Positions 16,966-26,415 are shown, counted from the stretch's first letter. The stretch: DNA of 64,000 bases from Hymenobacter sp. YIM 151858-1 (GCF_025979705.1 NZ_CP110136.1:682001-746000); one strand, 5' to 3'. Made by a program: numbers and translations. Notes: a model not told the origin generated them from the sequence alone.

Positions 16966-18734
16966 GTGAAGCACCTTTTCCTATCAACTGCGTTGGCTGC
17001 TGCCTTGCTCGGCACGCTGATGAGCCACCGCGCCGCGCCTACGGCGGCCGATTCGCCGCAGCTGGCGAGCATGTTCGAGAAGTACTGGGACGAGCGTGCC
17101 CAGCTGTTTCCGCTCGAGGCCACCGCGCAGGGCGACAACCGCTACAACGATTTGCTGCCCAACGACGGCACCCAGGCCTACCGCGAAGCCCAGCGCCAGT
17201 TCTTTCAGCAGTACCTCGAGGCGCTGCAGAAGTTCGACCGCGCCAAGCTCTCGGCCAACGACCAGGTGAGCTACGACATCTTCCGCTACGAAATGCAGAT
17301 GCGCCTCGACGGCCTAAAGCAGCTCTCCTGGATGATGCCCTTCTCGCAGTTCAACGGCCTGCCCATTTCGATGGCGCAGCTGGGCGCGGGCACCGGCAAC
17401 CAACCCTTCCGAACCACCCAGGACTACGACAACTGGCTGGGCCGCGTGCGCGCCTACCCCGTGTGGGCCGATACCGCCATCAGCAACATGCGCCGCGGCA
17501 TGCGCGCCGGCGTGGTGCTACCCAGGCCCTTGGTCGAGAAGATGCTGCCCCAGCTGCAGGCCATGGTTACTACCGATGCCAGCAAGAGCATTTTCTACGG
17601 ACCCGTAAGTAAGTTTCCGGCCGCGGTTTCGGCCGCCGATCAGCAGCGCCTCGCGGCGGCCTACCAGCAGGCCATCAGCCAGCAGGTGGTGCCTACCTAC
17701 CAAAAGCTGCACGACTTCCTGCGCAACGAGTACCTGCCCCCACCGGCATTTCGGCGGTGCCCGGCGGCGAGGGCATGTACCGCTACGCCGTTAAGTTCTG
17801 GACCACCACCGACCGCACCCCCGACCAGATTTACCAAACCGGCCTCGACGAGGTAAAACGCATTCGGGGCGAGATGGAAAAGATCAAAAACGAGGTCGGC
17901 TTCAAAGGCGACCTGCAGGCCTTCTTCACCTACCTGAACACCGACCCCAAGTTCATGCCCTTCAAAACCCCCGAAGAAGTGCTGAACGTGTACCGCGGCA
18001 TTCAGGCCCGCATCGATCCGAACCTGAAGAAGATGTTTGGCCGTGTGCCCAAAACCGGCTTCGAGGTGCGCCAGACGGAGGCTTTCCGGGCGGCCACTGC
18101 CTCGGCGCAGTACAACCGCGGCCTGCCCGACGGCTCGCGCCCCGGCATCTTCTACGTGCCCATCGTCGATGCCACCAAGTACAACGTAACGCGCGGCATG
18201 GATGCACTTTTCCTGCACGAAGCCATACCCGGCCACCACTACCAGATTTCGCTGCAGCAGGAAAACACCGCCCTGCCCAAGTTCCGCCGCTTCAACGGGT
18301 ACAGCGCCTTTAGCGAAGGCTGGGCCCTGTACGTGGAGAGCCTCGGCCGCGACCTAGGCGTGTACACCGACCCCTACCAGCGCATGGGCGCCCTGAACAC
18401 CGAAATGCACCGCGCCATCCGGCTGGTGGTGGATGTGGGTATGCACCACAAAGGCATGACGCGCGAACAGGCCATTCAGTACATGCGCGAAAACCGCTCC
18501 ATCGACGAGCAGGGCGCCACGGCCGAAATCGAGCGGTACATGGCCATGCCCGGCCAGGCGCTTTCCTACAAAACCGGCCAGATGCACATCCTCGGCCTGC
18601 GCAGCAAGTACCAAAAGCAGCTCGGCCCGAAGTTCAAGCTCAGCAACTTCCACGACGAGCTGCTGGCCAACGCCGCCATGCCTCTAGCCATTGCTGAGAA
18701 AACGATGGACGCTTGGGCGGGGAGGCAGAAGTAG
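16966..18734 (+). pseudogene. DUF885 family metallopeptidase-like lipid/periplasmic protein, split by a 1-nt frameshift
   Basis: The first part (from 16966) has a signal peptide and reads normally to NEYLP near 17737. It then runs out of frame. Homologous sequence resumes one frame over with TGISAVPGGEGMYRYAVKFW and continues to 18734. A C-run of five at 17736-17740 would restore the frame if it had six. The second part carries the family's zinc motif HEAIPGHHYQ, the FSEGWALYVESLG segment, and a typical C-terminus. It would make about 590 residues if intact. A real loss or a sequencing error are both possible. The gene lies 21 bp after an IS5-type element. Confidence 0.85.
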
Positions 18735-18772
18735 GTAGGGTTTACGCCTCTGTGGGGGTGTAGCATGGGTTG

Positions 18773-18847
18773 TTGACGCGAAGCTTAGATACAAAAAACC
18801 GCCCCAGCTAATGTTGGGGCGGTTTTTTGTATCTAAGCTTCGCGTCA
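18773..18847. terminator. 34-bp perfect inverted repeat with terminator core, left edge of the AT-rich island
   Basis: TTGACGCGAAGCTTAGATAC...AAAAAACCGCCCCA pairs perfectly with its complement across a 7-nt loop (GCTAATG). The inner part (ACCGCCCC/GGGGCGGTTTTTT) is an ordinary terminator for the DUF885 gene, but the outer 20 bp of extra pairing is unusual. The base composition turns AT-rich directly after it. The rest of 18735-18977 is plain AT-rich leader for the CBASS genes. Confidence 0.85.
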
Positions 18848-18977
18848 AACAGGCACATTAGCAAGAGTAAGACTAAAAATATGAGAATTAGCTCAGCAAT
18901 ATGATAAGGATCCTATTACTTTAGCCTCATCAACAGTAGCCAACTCTTGTTTGGCTTAACCTAACTTAAAAGCTTGT

Positions 18978-20045
18978 ATGACCCAGAACTACAGATTGCT
19001 AGCCGAAAGTGTTAGAAACAGAATAAACCCTGAACATCTTGCTTTTCAAAAAAGATTTTCGGAGGAGCTTTCTACTTTATCTTATAGTGATGTGTTGGTC
19101 TATGTTAGGCTGGCAATGAAAGGAGTTGATCCAGATTACACACGTAGGAGCAAAGAGGCGGGTGAAAGAGTGAAAGACCACCTAAATGCTTCGTTGAATG
19201 ACGTGGCTTTCCGATATCAAGGTTCGGTCATGACGAATACCCATATTAGGGCTCATAGTGATATTGATTTGCTGACAATTTCTAATAAATTTTATTCGTA
19301 TGATGCTCATTCAGCTAAGAAAGCTGTTGATGAACAGATTGGTAGTTTGTCTTGGAGCCAATTGCAGAAATTGAGAAGTGAAGTTGATATGTCTCCCTAT
19401 ACAGGCTCTCCATTAGAGGACTTGAGACTGCTAAGAAGGGATTGTGAAAATATACTTAAGAATAAGTATTCAATTTGTGATATTTCACATGCGAAGGCTA
19501 TAAAAATCACTAATCTTAGTCTAGGTAGAGATGTTGATATAGTCATTGCAAACTATTATGATGATGTTATGTCTATTCTGCACGATAAAGGGGAGTATAG
19601 AGGTATACAAGTGTATAACAAAGACACGCATACTCGTGGTATGGTTGATTTTCCTTTCTTAAGTATCAAACGCATCAACGATAGGGGAGAAGAAACCGTT
19701 GGTCGTGTAAAGAAAATGATTAGATTTTTGAAAAATATTAAGGCAAAATCTTCAGTTGATATTAAGCTAAGTAGCTTTGACTTCAATGCTATATGTTATG
19801 ATATAACAGTTGATAAATACAAAAATGCTAAATTTTACGAGTTGGTTCCTGTTATTTATCAACAAGTTAAGAGTTTATGTGATGACCAAAGGCATGCTGA
19901 TGCTCTGAAATCTGTTGACGGGAGAGAGTATATCTTCAGGAACAACCCAGCTAAACTTGAAAGCTTGAGAAGTATTCTCAATGAAGTCTCGGGGATATAC
20001 AATGACTTAATCAAGTCTGGTGTATTTGGCAAAGTTTTAGTATAA
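18978..20045 (+). CDS. cdnE: CBASS CD-NTase (cGAS/DncV-like nucleotidyltransferase)
   Basis: 355 residues in an AT-rich gene unlike its neighbours, so probably acquired by transfer. The nucleotidyltransferase core is GS (residues 82-83) with DID (95-97), and the third metal-binding acidic residue is in GRDVDIVI (about 185-187). SIKRINDR and a helical C-terminal half follow. In CBASS, such an enzyme makes a cyclic dinucleotide after phage infection. The partner downstream is a TIR-STING protein, and STING-type CBASS uses clade E enzymes that make c-di-GMP (family knowledge); the clade assignment here is inferred from that partner. The 22-bp gap to the next gene fits an operon. Confidence 0.88.
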   Translation: MTQNYRLLAESVRNRINPEHLAFQKRFSEELSTLSYSDVLVYVRLAMKGVDPDYTRRSKEAGERVKDHLNASLNDVAFRYQGSVMTNTHIRAHSDIDLLTISNKFYSYDAHSAKKAVDEQIGSLSWSQLQKLRSEVDMSPYTGSPLEDLRLLRRDCENILKNKYSICDISHAKAIKITNLSLGRDVDIVIANYYDDVMSILHDKGEYRGIQVYNKDTHTRGMVDFPFLSIKRINDRGEETVGRVKKMIRFLKNIKAKSSVDIKLSSFDFNAICYDITVDKYKNAKFYELVPVIYQQVKSLCDDQRHADALKSVDGREYIFRNNPAKLESLRSILNEVSGIYNDLIKSGVFGKVLV

Positions 20046-20067
20046 ACGAGGTTGAAAGCTTAAGAAA

Positions 20068-21021
20068 ATGCAACAAGTAAAAAAAAGAATATTTATTGGC
20101 TCCTCCTCTGAGGAATTGACCCTTGCTGGAATTGCAAAAACAGTTTTAGAAAAGGATTTCGATGTTACAATTTGGAATGATAATGTATGGGATACATCAG
20201 TATTTAAAATAAATCAAAATTTCCTTTCTGATTTATTAAAAGCTTCATTGCAATATGATTTTGGTGTTCTGCTAGGAACGACTGATGACAAAGTTATTTA
20301 CCGAGATAAGGAATTACTCCAACCTCGAGATAATGTTTTGTTTGAGTTAGGTTTGTTTACTGGGCGTCTCGGCTTATCTAAATGTGCATTTATTATCGAA
20401 AAAGAACTTAAGGTAATGTCAGACCTTAGTGGTATCTCATTAGCAAGGTTTGAAAAAGGTGATCTAAAAGGATTTATTTCAGCAGTTGAACAAGTTCGTG
20501 ATTTGTTTCTTTCAAGTAGAGATACGGAAATTAATTTTTTCCCATCTGCTACTCTTGCATCTGTATATTTTGAAAACCTTGTTGTTCCAATTTGCAAGCA
20601 TGTAATTGAAAATGATGGATTCGATCTGGGGGAAATAAAATATAACAAATGTATTCTAAATATAGTTATTCCTGAAAAAATAAGTTTAGATGTTAATATA
20701 CAATTTGAAAAAATGAAACGTGGTGTGGAAATGGAAAATGTTTCTTTTAAGTACGCAGGAAGACCCAGGTACATAAGTATTGAAACGAAAATTAAAGATA
20801 ATGTTTTAGAATTTGTTGATTTCCCAACAATCATTGCTGGTATCAATCATGCAATACAAAATTTGCTGCCTGCTGATTTCAACTCCATGAGTCCTGATTA
20901 TGAGTCAATACTTGATAGAGAATTAAAGCGTTTTATAACGACATTGAAAACATTGTTACTGAGACACGGATTTGATGAAATGGTGTGTATTAAAAGAGAT
21001 ATGGTTTCAAGTAAGGAGTAA
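20068..21021 (+). CDS. cap12: TIR-STING effector of CBASS
   Basis: 317 residues. Residues about 5-150 are a TIR domain: KKRIFIGSSSEEL at the start, LLGTTDDKVIYRDKELLQPRDN and LFELGLFTGRLG, with Glu93 in the catalytic position. Residues about 157-317 match bacterial STING: FFPSATLASVYFENLVVPIC, ILNIVIPEKI and FVDFPTIIAGINHAI. On binding the cyclic dinucleotide, bacterial STING forms filaments and its TIR degrades NAD+, killing the infected cell. It follows the CD-NTase and is closed by a perfect terminator. No Cap2/Cap3 or other accessory genes are present, giving a minimal two-gene system. Confidence 0.9.
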   Translation: MQQVKKRIFIGSSSEELTLAGIAKTVLEKDFDVTIWNDNVWDTSVFKINQNFLSDLLKASLQYDFGVLLGTTDDKVIYRDKELLQPRDNVLFELGLFTGRLGLSKCAFIIEKELKVMSDLSGISLARFEKGDLKGFISAVEQVRDLFLSSRDTEINFFPSATLASVYFENLVVPICKHVIENDGFDLGEIKYNKCILNIVIPEKISLDVNIQFEKMKRGVEMENVSFKYAGRPRYISIETKIKDNVLEFVDFPTIIAGINHAIQNLLPADFNSMSPDYESILDRELKRFITTLKTLLLRHGFDEMVCIKRDMVSSKE

Positions 21022-21057
21022 AACAAAGGAGTGCCTCACTGAGGCACTCCTTTGTTT
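21021..21057 (+). terminator. Perfect 18-bp stem terminator after the CBASS operon
   Basis: AAACAAAGGAGTGCCTCA, one-base centre, TGAGGCACTCCTTTGTTT, followed by more T's. It overlaps the TIR-STING stop codon. Confidence 0.9.
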
Positions 21058-21128
21058 TTTAACTTGCTAATGGTGTTAGTTGTTCTACTGTACCTCAGGA
21101 TTGCTTGCCTTTTATACTCCGCATTAGC

Positions 21129-21273
21129 TTAGAGCTTCATTAGCACATGCGGCATCTGGTCGGCCAGGGAGTTGCGCATGTTTTCCAAGTAGGTCTACTT
21201 AATCTGCTGCTAGTGCTGCTGCGCGGCGTTGACTCAGCCTAGCAGCTCTATTAACTTCCCGATTATAGTTAAT
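21129..21273 (-). pseudogene. Possible decayed gene end on the minus strand
   Basis: Read on the minus strand in one frame, this segment gives LTIIGKLIELLG, stop, VNAAQQH, stop, QQIK, stop, then TYLENMRNSLADQMPHVLMKL and a TAA at 21129-21131. The composition is protein-like and the three internal stops are each one base from a sense codon. This looks like the eroded 3' end of a gene left beside the CBASS island. I do not recognise its family. It lies in the gene-free stretch 21058-21388. Confidence 0.3.
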
Positions 21274-21325
21274 AACTGAGCGCTTTCTTGACCATCTTCG
21301 TGCGGCTGACCACTACTGGTACACA

Positions 21326-21364
21326 AGAAAAATCCCGACAGCTTCACTGCCGGGATTTTTCTTA
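21326..21364 (-). terminator. Terminator downstream of the M3 peptidase gene
   Basis: AAGAAAAATCCCG...CGGGATTTTTCTT with an inner CAG/CTG pairing. It ends transcripts of the minus-strand peptidase gene. Confidence 0.8.
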
Positions 21365-21388
21365 TTTGCTGGCTCAGGGCGTTAGCCG

Positions 21389-23614
21389 CTAAGCCTTCTT
21401 GTTGCTGGTTTTGGGTGCCGGCTTTTTGTTGCTAGGCTTGGCCGTAGTAGCCGGGAAGCCGCGTTCCTTCATCAGCGCATCCACTTTCGGGTCGCGGCCG
21501 CGGAACTTGCGGTAGGCTTCGGCGGGGTCAACGGTGTTGCCTACCGAGAACACGTGCTTGGTCAGGCGCTGGCCCACGGCTTTGTCGTAGGCACCACCAG
21601 CTTCGGTGAAGGCGCTGAAGCCGTCGGCCGCCAGCACCTGCGACCAGAGGTAGCCATAGTAGCCGGCCGCGTAGCCTTCGCCCGAAAACACGTGGCCGAA
21701 CTGCGGCGTGCGGTGGCGCATCACAATCTCCTTGGGCATGCCCAGCTCGGCCAGGGTTTCGCGCTCAAACTTGTCGGGGTCAATCTTCTGGTCGCCGGCC
21801 AGGTGCAGCTTCATGTCGATGAGGGCGCTACCTAGGAACTCCGTGGTTTCGAAGCCCTGGTTAAAGGTCGAGGCCTTTTCGATACGGTCGACGAGCTCCT
21901 GCGGAATGGGCTTGCCGGTTTTGTAGTGCAGGGCAAAGCGCTGCAGCACCTGCGGCGTGGGCAGCCAGTTTTCGAGGATCTGCGAGGGGAACTCCACGTA
22001 GTCGCGCAATACATTGGTGCCCGAGAGCGAGGGGTACGTCACGTTCGACGACAGGCCGTGCAGGGCGTGGCCAAATTCGTGGAACAAGGTGCTGGCGTCG
22101 GTCCAGGAAATCAGCGTCGGCTCGCCGTCCTTGCCCTTCACAAAGTTGGAGTTGTTCGATACGATGGTGGTAACCTCGCCATCGAGGCGCTCCTGCTTGC
22201 GGTAGGCGTTCATCCAGGCGCCCGAGCGTTTCCCGGGGCGGGCGTACGGGTCGAAATACCACAGGCCTACGTGCTTGCCCGAGGTCTTGTCTTTCACCTC
22301 CCACACTTTCACGTCGGGGTGGTACACGGGCACGTTCGTTACGGGCACGAAGGTGAAGTTGAACAGCTCGCCGGCTACCCAAAACATGCCCTCGCGCATT
22401 TTATCGAGCTGCAGGTACTGCTGCACCTCGTTCTGGTCGAGGTCGTAGCGGGCTTTGCGCACTTTCTCGGCGTAGTAGCGGTAGTCCCAGGGCTCAATCG
22501 TGATGTTGGCGCCCTCTTTGTTGGCTACGGCCTGCATGTCGGCTACTTCCTCGCGCACGCGTGCCACGGCCGGCTTCCACACGTCCTCCATCAGCTTCAT
22601 GGCGGCTTCGGGGGTTTTGGCCATGGTGTTGTCGAGGCGCCAGTGGGCGTAGGTTTTGTAGCCCAGCAACTTGGAGCGCTCGGCCCGCAGCGGCAGAATC
22701 TGCGAAATGAGGGCGTTGTTGTCGCGGGCGCCGCCGTTGTCGCCGCGGTTGTAGAACATGCGCCAGGCTTTCTCGCGCAGCTTGCGCTGGTCGGAGTACG
22801 TCAGGAACGGCTCCACCGACGAGCGGGTGTTCACGATAACGCCCGCCGCCTGCACCTTGCGCGCCGCGGCGGCGTTGGCCGCATCGGTTTGCAACGAAGC
22901 GGGCAGGCCGCCTAGGTCGGCCGCGGTTTTGAGCACCAGCAGCGAGTCGGTTTCGTCGGCCAGCAGGTTCTGCGAAAAGCGGGTGTAGAGGTTGGCCAGC
23001 TCCTGGTTGATTTTGGAGAGGCGGGCTTTGGCGGTGGCATCGAGCTTGGCGCCGGCCCGCACAAAGTTGTTGTAGTACACCCAAGTAAGGCGCTGCTGCT
23101 CGGGCGTCAACTTCTTTTTGTCGGGCGAGTTGTACACCGCCTCGATTCGCTTAAACAGCGCCGCGTTCTGGTTTATCTGGTCGCTGAACGCCGCAAGCTT
23201 CGGGGCCATTTCGCGCTGCACGGCTTGCACCTCGGGCGTGCTCAGCGTACCCGACCAAATGCCGTACACCGTCTGCACCTCGTCGAGGCGCTGGCCGGCG
23301 CGCTCCAGGGCGGCAATGGTGTTGTCGAAGGTGGCGGGTTGCTTGTTATCGGCAATGGCCTGAATCTCGCGCAGGTTTTCGGCCATAGCGCCTTAGAGGG
23401 CAGGCTTAAAGTGTTCCACCTTCACCTTGTCGAAGGGCGGCACGCCGCCGTAGGGGCCCGTCCAGCCCGCCAGCAAAGGATTAGCCGCCGTAGCCGAGGC
23501 GGCAGGTTGGGTAGTTTGGGCCGAGCTGGACATAGGCGCGACAGCCGTAAGCTGTAGAGTAAGTAAGGAGCCGGCTAGCAGCAGGCGGGTGGGGAAAGGT
23601 CGGAAATCGGGCAT
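21389..23614 (-). pseudogene. dcp: M3 family peptidyl-dipeptidase (Dcp-like) interrupted by an in-frame TAA
   Basis: The start at 23614 gives a signal peptide (MPDFRPFPTRLLLAGSLLTL) and the mature N-terminus NPLLAGWTGPYGGVPPFDKV...VEHFKPAL. A TAA at 23393-23395 follows. The same frame then continues GAMAENLREIQAIADNKQ and runs intact for 665 residues to 21389. In Dcp proteins this position is normally Glu or a similar residue (HFKPALExAMAEN), so a single GAA-to-TAA change explains it. The metalloprotease centre HEFGHALHG, GYYGYLWS near the end and the C-terminal lysine-rich tail are intact. Restart at the ATG three codons later would give a cytoplasmic enzyme lacking export. Otherwise it is a recent pseudogene or a sequencing error. 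Confidence 0.85.
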
Positions 23615-24282
23615 AGGAGTGAGGCTGGTATTAAGGCAGCCTAGGCTAAAGTACAGGAAAGCGGCCGAAAGGAACATGCCGGGAAGCGCCCGCCCGAACC
23701 GGCCGGCAGCACGCCTCGCACCGCCAGCGCCTTAGGCAGAAACTGCCCCGCGGCAATGCCATGCCGTGACCTGGGCGCCTGTTCAGGCATTCAGGCGCAT
23801 GCTGAGCCCGGTCGAATCGGAGGAGGGCGCAAGCCAGGCACGAGCTGATTTGGACTCCCCAACAAGCCCTAGGTGCCTGCTTCGGCGCCCGGCTCGGGGG
23901 TTGCCAAGAATATATGTCGTAACTAGCTGAACTTAACTACCGGGGAGCTGCTTGCTTCTGTAACAACCCCGGTGGCTGCAACCGAAAGCCGGGCTATCGG
24001 CCCGGTTCCTCACCTAGGGTTGCACCACTTGCAGGCCTTGCCGTTGTAGGCACCGGCCCCCTTACGGTTTAGCGCGCCGCCATCCCAACGCCGCTGCAAT
24101 CATCCGGGCGGATGTGGCAAGAAACCGTACTGCCACCCCACGCCGGAGCCACCCCCACTGCTTTGTTTTGGCCGCTTTTAGGCGGCCGTACGCGTGCTGC
24201 GCGGCCCGGCGGCCGTTCGCGGGGCTGTTGCCCAACCAGGGCCGGCCGCGGCATCAACCCCCACACTTGTTTTCCTATCGAC
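23615..24282. other. Gene-free stretch with a decayed family A repeat
   Basis: 668 bp without a convincing gene. A degenerate family A fragment (GCATGCTGAGCCCGGTCGAATCGG, 23797-23820) and two CCTAGG sites are the only recognisable items. Frames running through 24112-24282 lack protein-like composition. Confidence 0.45.
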
Positions 24283-24624
24283 ATGACGGATACTTACCTG
24301 CGCAGCCTTGGCTTTGCGCCCGTGCAGCCCGACGACCTAGGCGCCCGCCGCCCCTTCGGGGTGGCCTGGCGCTACCGCCACGAGCGCCGCGCCCTCGACG
24401 GCTCCTTTCTTTTCATCGAGCACCCGCTGGGCGTGGCCAGCTGCCGCCTGAGCAACCTGGTGGCGCCCCTGGCCCCGCAGGATGTGTTTGCCAGCACCGC
24501 CCTGCACGACGGCCCCGCTTTGGAAGCTGCCACCCAGGCGTTTTTCGCGGCGCACGGCGGCATGGGCGAGGTTGCGGCGCCGTTCGTGCCTTACGTACAC
24601 CGGCCCTTCCGCCGCTCGCACTAG
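24283..24624 (+). CDS. Hypothetical protein, 113 residues
   Basis: ATG 24283 opens MTDTYLRSLGFAPVQPDDLG. The protein is soluble, with a FLFIEHPLGVASCRLSNLV stretch and a basic end (HRPFRRSH). Its composition and codon use resemble the flanking genes, supporting a real gene, but no family is recognised. It is followed after 38 bp by another small gene and may be co-transcribed with it. Confidence 0.55.
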   Translation: MTDTYLRSLGFAPVQPDDLGARRPFGVAWRYRHERRALDGSFLFIEHPLGVASCRLSNLVAPLAPQDVFASTALHDGPALEAATQAFFAAHGGMGEVAAPFVPYVHRPFRRSH

Positions 24625-24662
24625 CCGGGTTGCTCCCTCACACTTTGTTACTCCCAATTCTG

Positions 24663-24938
24663 ATGAACCAAGACCTGCAAGATAGCCTGGCCAACAACGC
24701 CAAGGAGTGGCTGGCGCTGTCGTTGTCCATTTCGTCGGCCGAAAAACTGGCCTTCAACAAAGTCCACGACGGCTTTTACACCTCCTACGGCCCCGCCTTC
24801 ATGGCGCACGTGTACCGCAGCACCATCGAGCAAACCCTGCAAAGCATGCCCGATGCCGAGCGCACCAAGCTGCTAGCCGCGTTTCAGGAGGCCATGAGCA
24901 AAGCCATCGACGAGCACTACGCGCCCTCGGGGCAGTAG
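24663..24938 (+). CDS. Hypothetical helical protein, 91 residues
   Basis: MNQDLQDSLANNAKEWLALS begins a short, mostly alpha-helical, acidic protein (LQSMPDAERTKLLAAFQEAM near the end). It has no signal, no membrane segment and no recognised motif. The start is the first ATG after the preceding stop. Confidence 0.6.
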   Translation: MNQDLQDSLANNAKEWLALSLSISSAEKLAFNKVHDGFYTSYGPAFMAHVYRSTIEQTLQSMPDAERTKLLAAFQEAMSKAIDEHYAPSGQ

Positions 24939-25067
24939 CCAGCTGGCTCATCGGCTCCAATAGCGGCACCTGAGGGTAAAACGTAAACGGCCCAACACAA
25001 CCTCGGCATGGCAGAGGTGGGGCAGCTGCTTCCCTGTAGCGCCAAAGCACCTTGGGCATACTTCGAG

Positions 25068-26009
25068 TCAACGCAGGCCAACCATCAGGCAGGCACCCAC
25101 AGCGCCTTGCGCATAGTAAGGCGAGACTAATACCTGAGTGCCCCCGCTGGCTTGCTGCTTGGGTTTGCGGCCCAAATGCTGACCTAGGCGCTGGGCGGTC
25201 CGTTTGAGCGCGGGGTAAGCCCAGTAGGCCAGCTCCGTAGACAAAATGCCCACACCCGCGCCAGCTACCACGTCGGATGTCCAGTGGTTGTCTTTCGCCA
25301 CGCGCAGGGCCGCGGTAGAGGTAGCCATGGCATAGGCGCCAACGCTGTACCAGGCACTGCGGTGGCCGTATTCTTTGTGCATGAAATGAGCCGTGGCGAA
25401 GGCCGTGCTGGTGTGGCTGCTGGGGAAGGAGCGCTGGTTCTGGCCGTTGGGGCGCTCCACCTGCGTCCAGCGCTTCAGATGACTGGTAATGCCGCTGTTT
25501 ACCTGATAAATGAGGCCCAATAGCAGGGCCTGATCGAGTATTTTGTTGCTGCCCTTCACGCCGGCCACGCTCAGTCCCAAGGTGGCGTAGGCGGGCACGT
25601 GCCGCAGGTAATCGTCGATGTTGGTGCGCACCCCGTAAAGGTGGCGCTGCGCACCATCGCGCACCGATTCGTCGATTTCCATTTCCAGCTCGAACAACTC
25701 CACCTCGTTGCGGATAATGGCGCCCGTACCGATGAGCAGGACCGGTACCCCAAACTTTTGCACCACCGGACGTTGCCTCACCCAAGCGGCGTGCCCGCGA
25801 ACGGTGTAATAGACAGTGCGCCCATGCCGCAGCAGCGAGTCGACGCAGGTTTTCAGGGGGCGGGCGGAGCTATCCGGCGGCATTGCGAGGGCCTGGCTTT
25901 CGCAAATGCCCGGCAGCCACGCCAGGCAGAGGCTACCAATTGCGGCAAGGCGCCCCACCAGCCGACGGCAAAAGGAATCTGGCCCGGTGTGCAAGAAGCA
26001 GTGCAGCAT
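25068..26009 (-). CDS. PAP2-superfamily membrane phosphatase
   Basis: 313 residues. The three phosphatase motifs are present: KRWTQVERP (KX6RP), FPSSHTSTAF (PSGH-type, with Ser in place of Gly) and RVAKDNHWTSDVVAG (SRX5HX3D-type, with Arg and the His/Asp intact). A signal-like N-terminus and several hydrophobic segments around the motifs suggest the active site faces the periplasm. The family removes phosphate from lipids such as undecaprenyl pyrophosphate or phosphatidate. The exact substrate is unknown. Confidence 0.88.
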   Translation of the reverse strand: MLHCFLHTGPDSFCRRLVGRLAAIGSLCLAWLPGICESQALAMPPDSSARPLKTCVDSLLRHGRTVYYTVRGHAAWVRQRPVVQKFGVPVLLIGTGAIIRNEVELFELEMEIDESVRDGAQRHLYGVRTNIDDYLRHVPAYATLGLSVAGVKGSNKILDQALLLGLIYQVNSGITSHLKRWTQVERPNGQNQRSFPSSHTSTAFATAHFMHKEYGHRSAWYSVGAYAMATSTAALRVAKDNHWTSDVVAGAGVGILSTELAYWAYPALKRTAQRLGQHLGRKPKQQASGGTQVLVSPYYAQGAVGACLMVGLR

Positions 26010-26245
26010 AGTACGGTCGACTTAGGAAACCGCCCCCGATTCTGCCATTGCCCCAAGCGCTAAGTGGACCGTTACGTGAGCGGAAGTGAAAGCAACAAGG
26101 CCCGGCCGTTGAGGTTTGCAAGCAAAGCCACAGCCCGGCCGGTTGTATAAGAATTCAGGAGGGCCAATAAAGTTTGCTTTGGGCACGTCGAAAAATTCAG
26201 CACGACAGCCGCTGTTTGGATTCGCTCATTCCGACCACAGGAAGT
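26010..26245. other. Leader/promoter region of the PAP2 gene, otherwise empty
   Basis: No gene is visible. GC-rich short direct repeats (GCCCGGCCG at 26101 and 26133) are present. It joins the structured segment that follows. Confidence 0.35.
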
Positions 26246-26415
26246 CACTTCGCACCGCGCTTTGAGGGGTGCGAAGTGGCCCTGATGGCATGACTTTGAG
26301 TATGGTTTTAAGGGTGGTAACCCTTGCTGAGAGGTGAATAACTCAGGTGCTACCCGGCATCATGGCCGCTACCCTGAAGGGGAAGCTGACTCTAGCCTGC
26401 GGAAGTCCCTTTTAA
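26246..26415 (+). ncRNA. Candidate structured RNA of unknown class
   Basis: Four stable hairpins lie in a row: CACTTCGCACC/GGTGCGAAGTG (26246-26278), AAGGGT-GGTA-ACCCTT (26310-26325), CTGAG...CTCAG (26327-26346), and CGGC-ATCATG-GCCG (26355-26368), with the heptamer GCTACCC occurring on both sides of the last. Then comes GAAGGGGAAGCTGACTCTAG. Such dense pairing outside genes suggests a folded RNA. It resembles pieces of group II intron domain I, but no intron protein or domain V is nearby. The strand is uncertain. Confidence 0.3.

Noticed and set aside
16098-18847. Composite transposon carrying the DUF885 gene
   Set aside because: Only one IS copy is present. The palindrome at 18773-18847 is unrelated to the IS ends.
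24799-25785. 328-residue minus-strand gene over the PAP2 region
   Set aside because: It is out of frame with the PAP2 gene, which has all three phosphatase motifs, and has a GC-shadow composition.
26290-26415. TPP riboswitch, suggested by GCTGAGAG
   Set aside because: The conserved TPP core (CTGAGA with ACCCTTTGAACCTGATCTGG-type partner) is absent and no thiamine gene follows.
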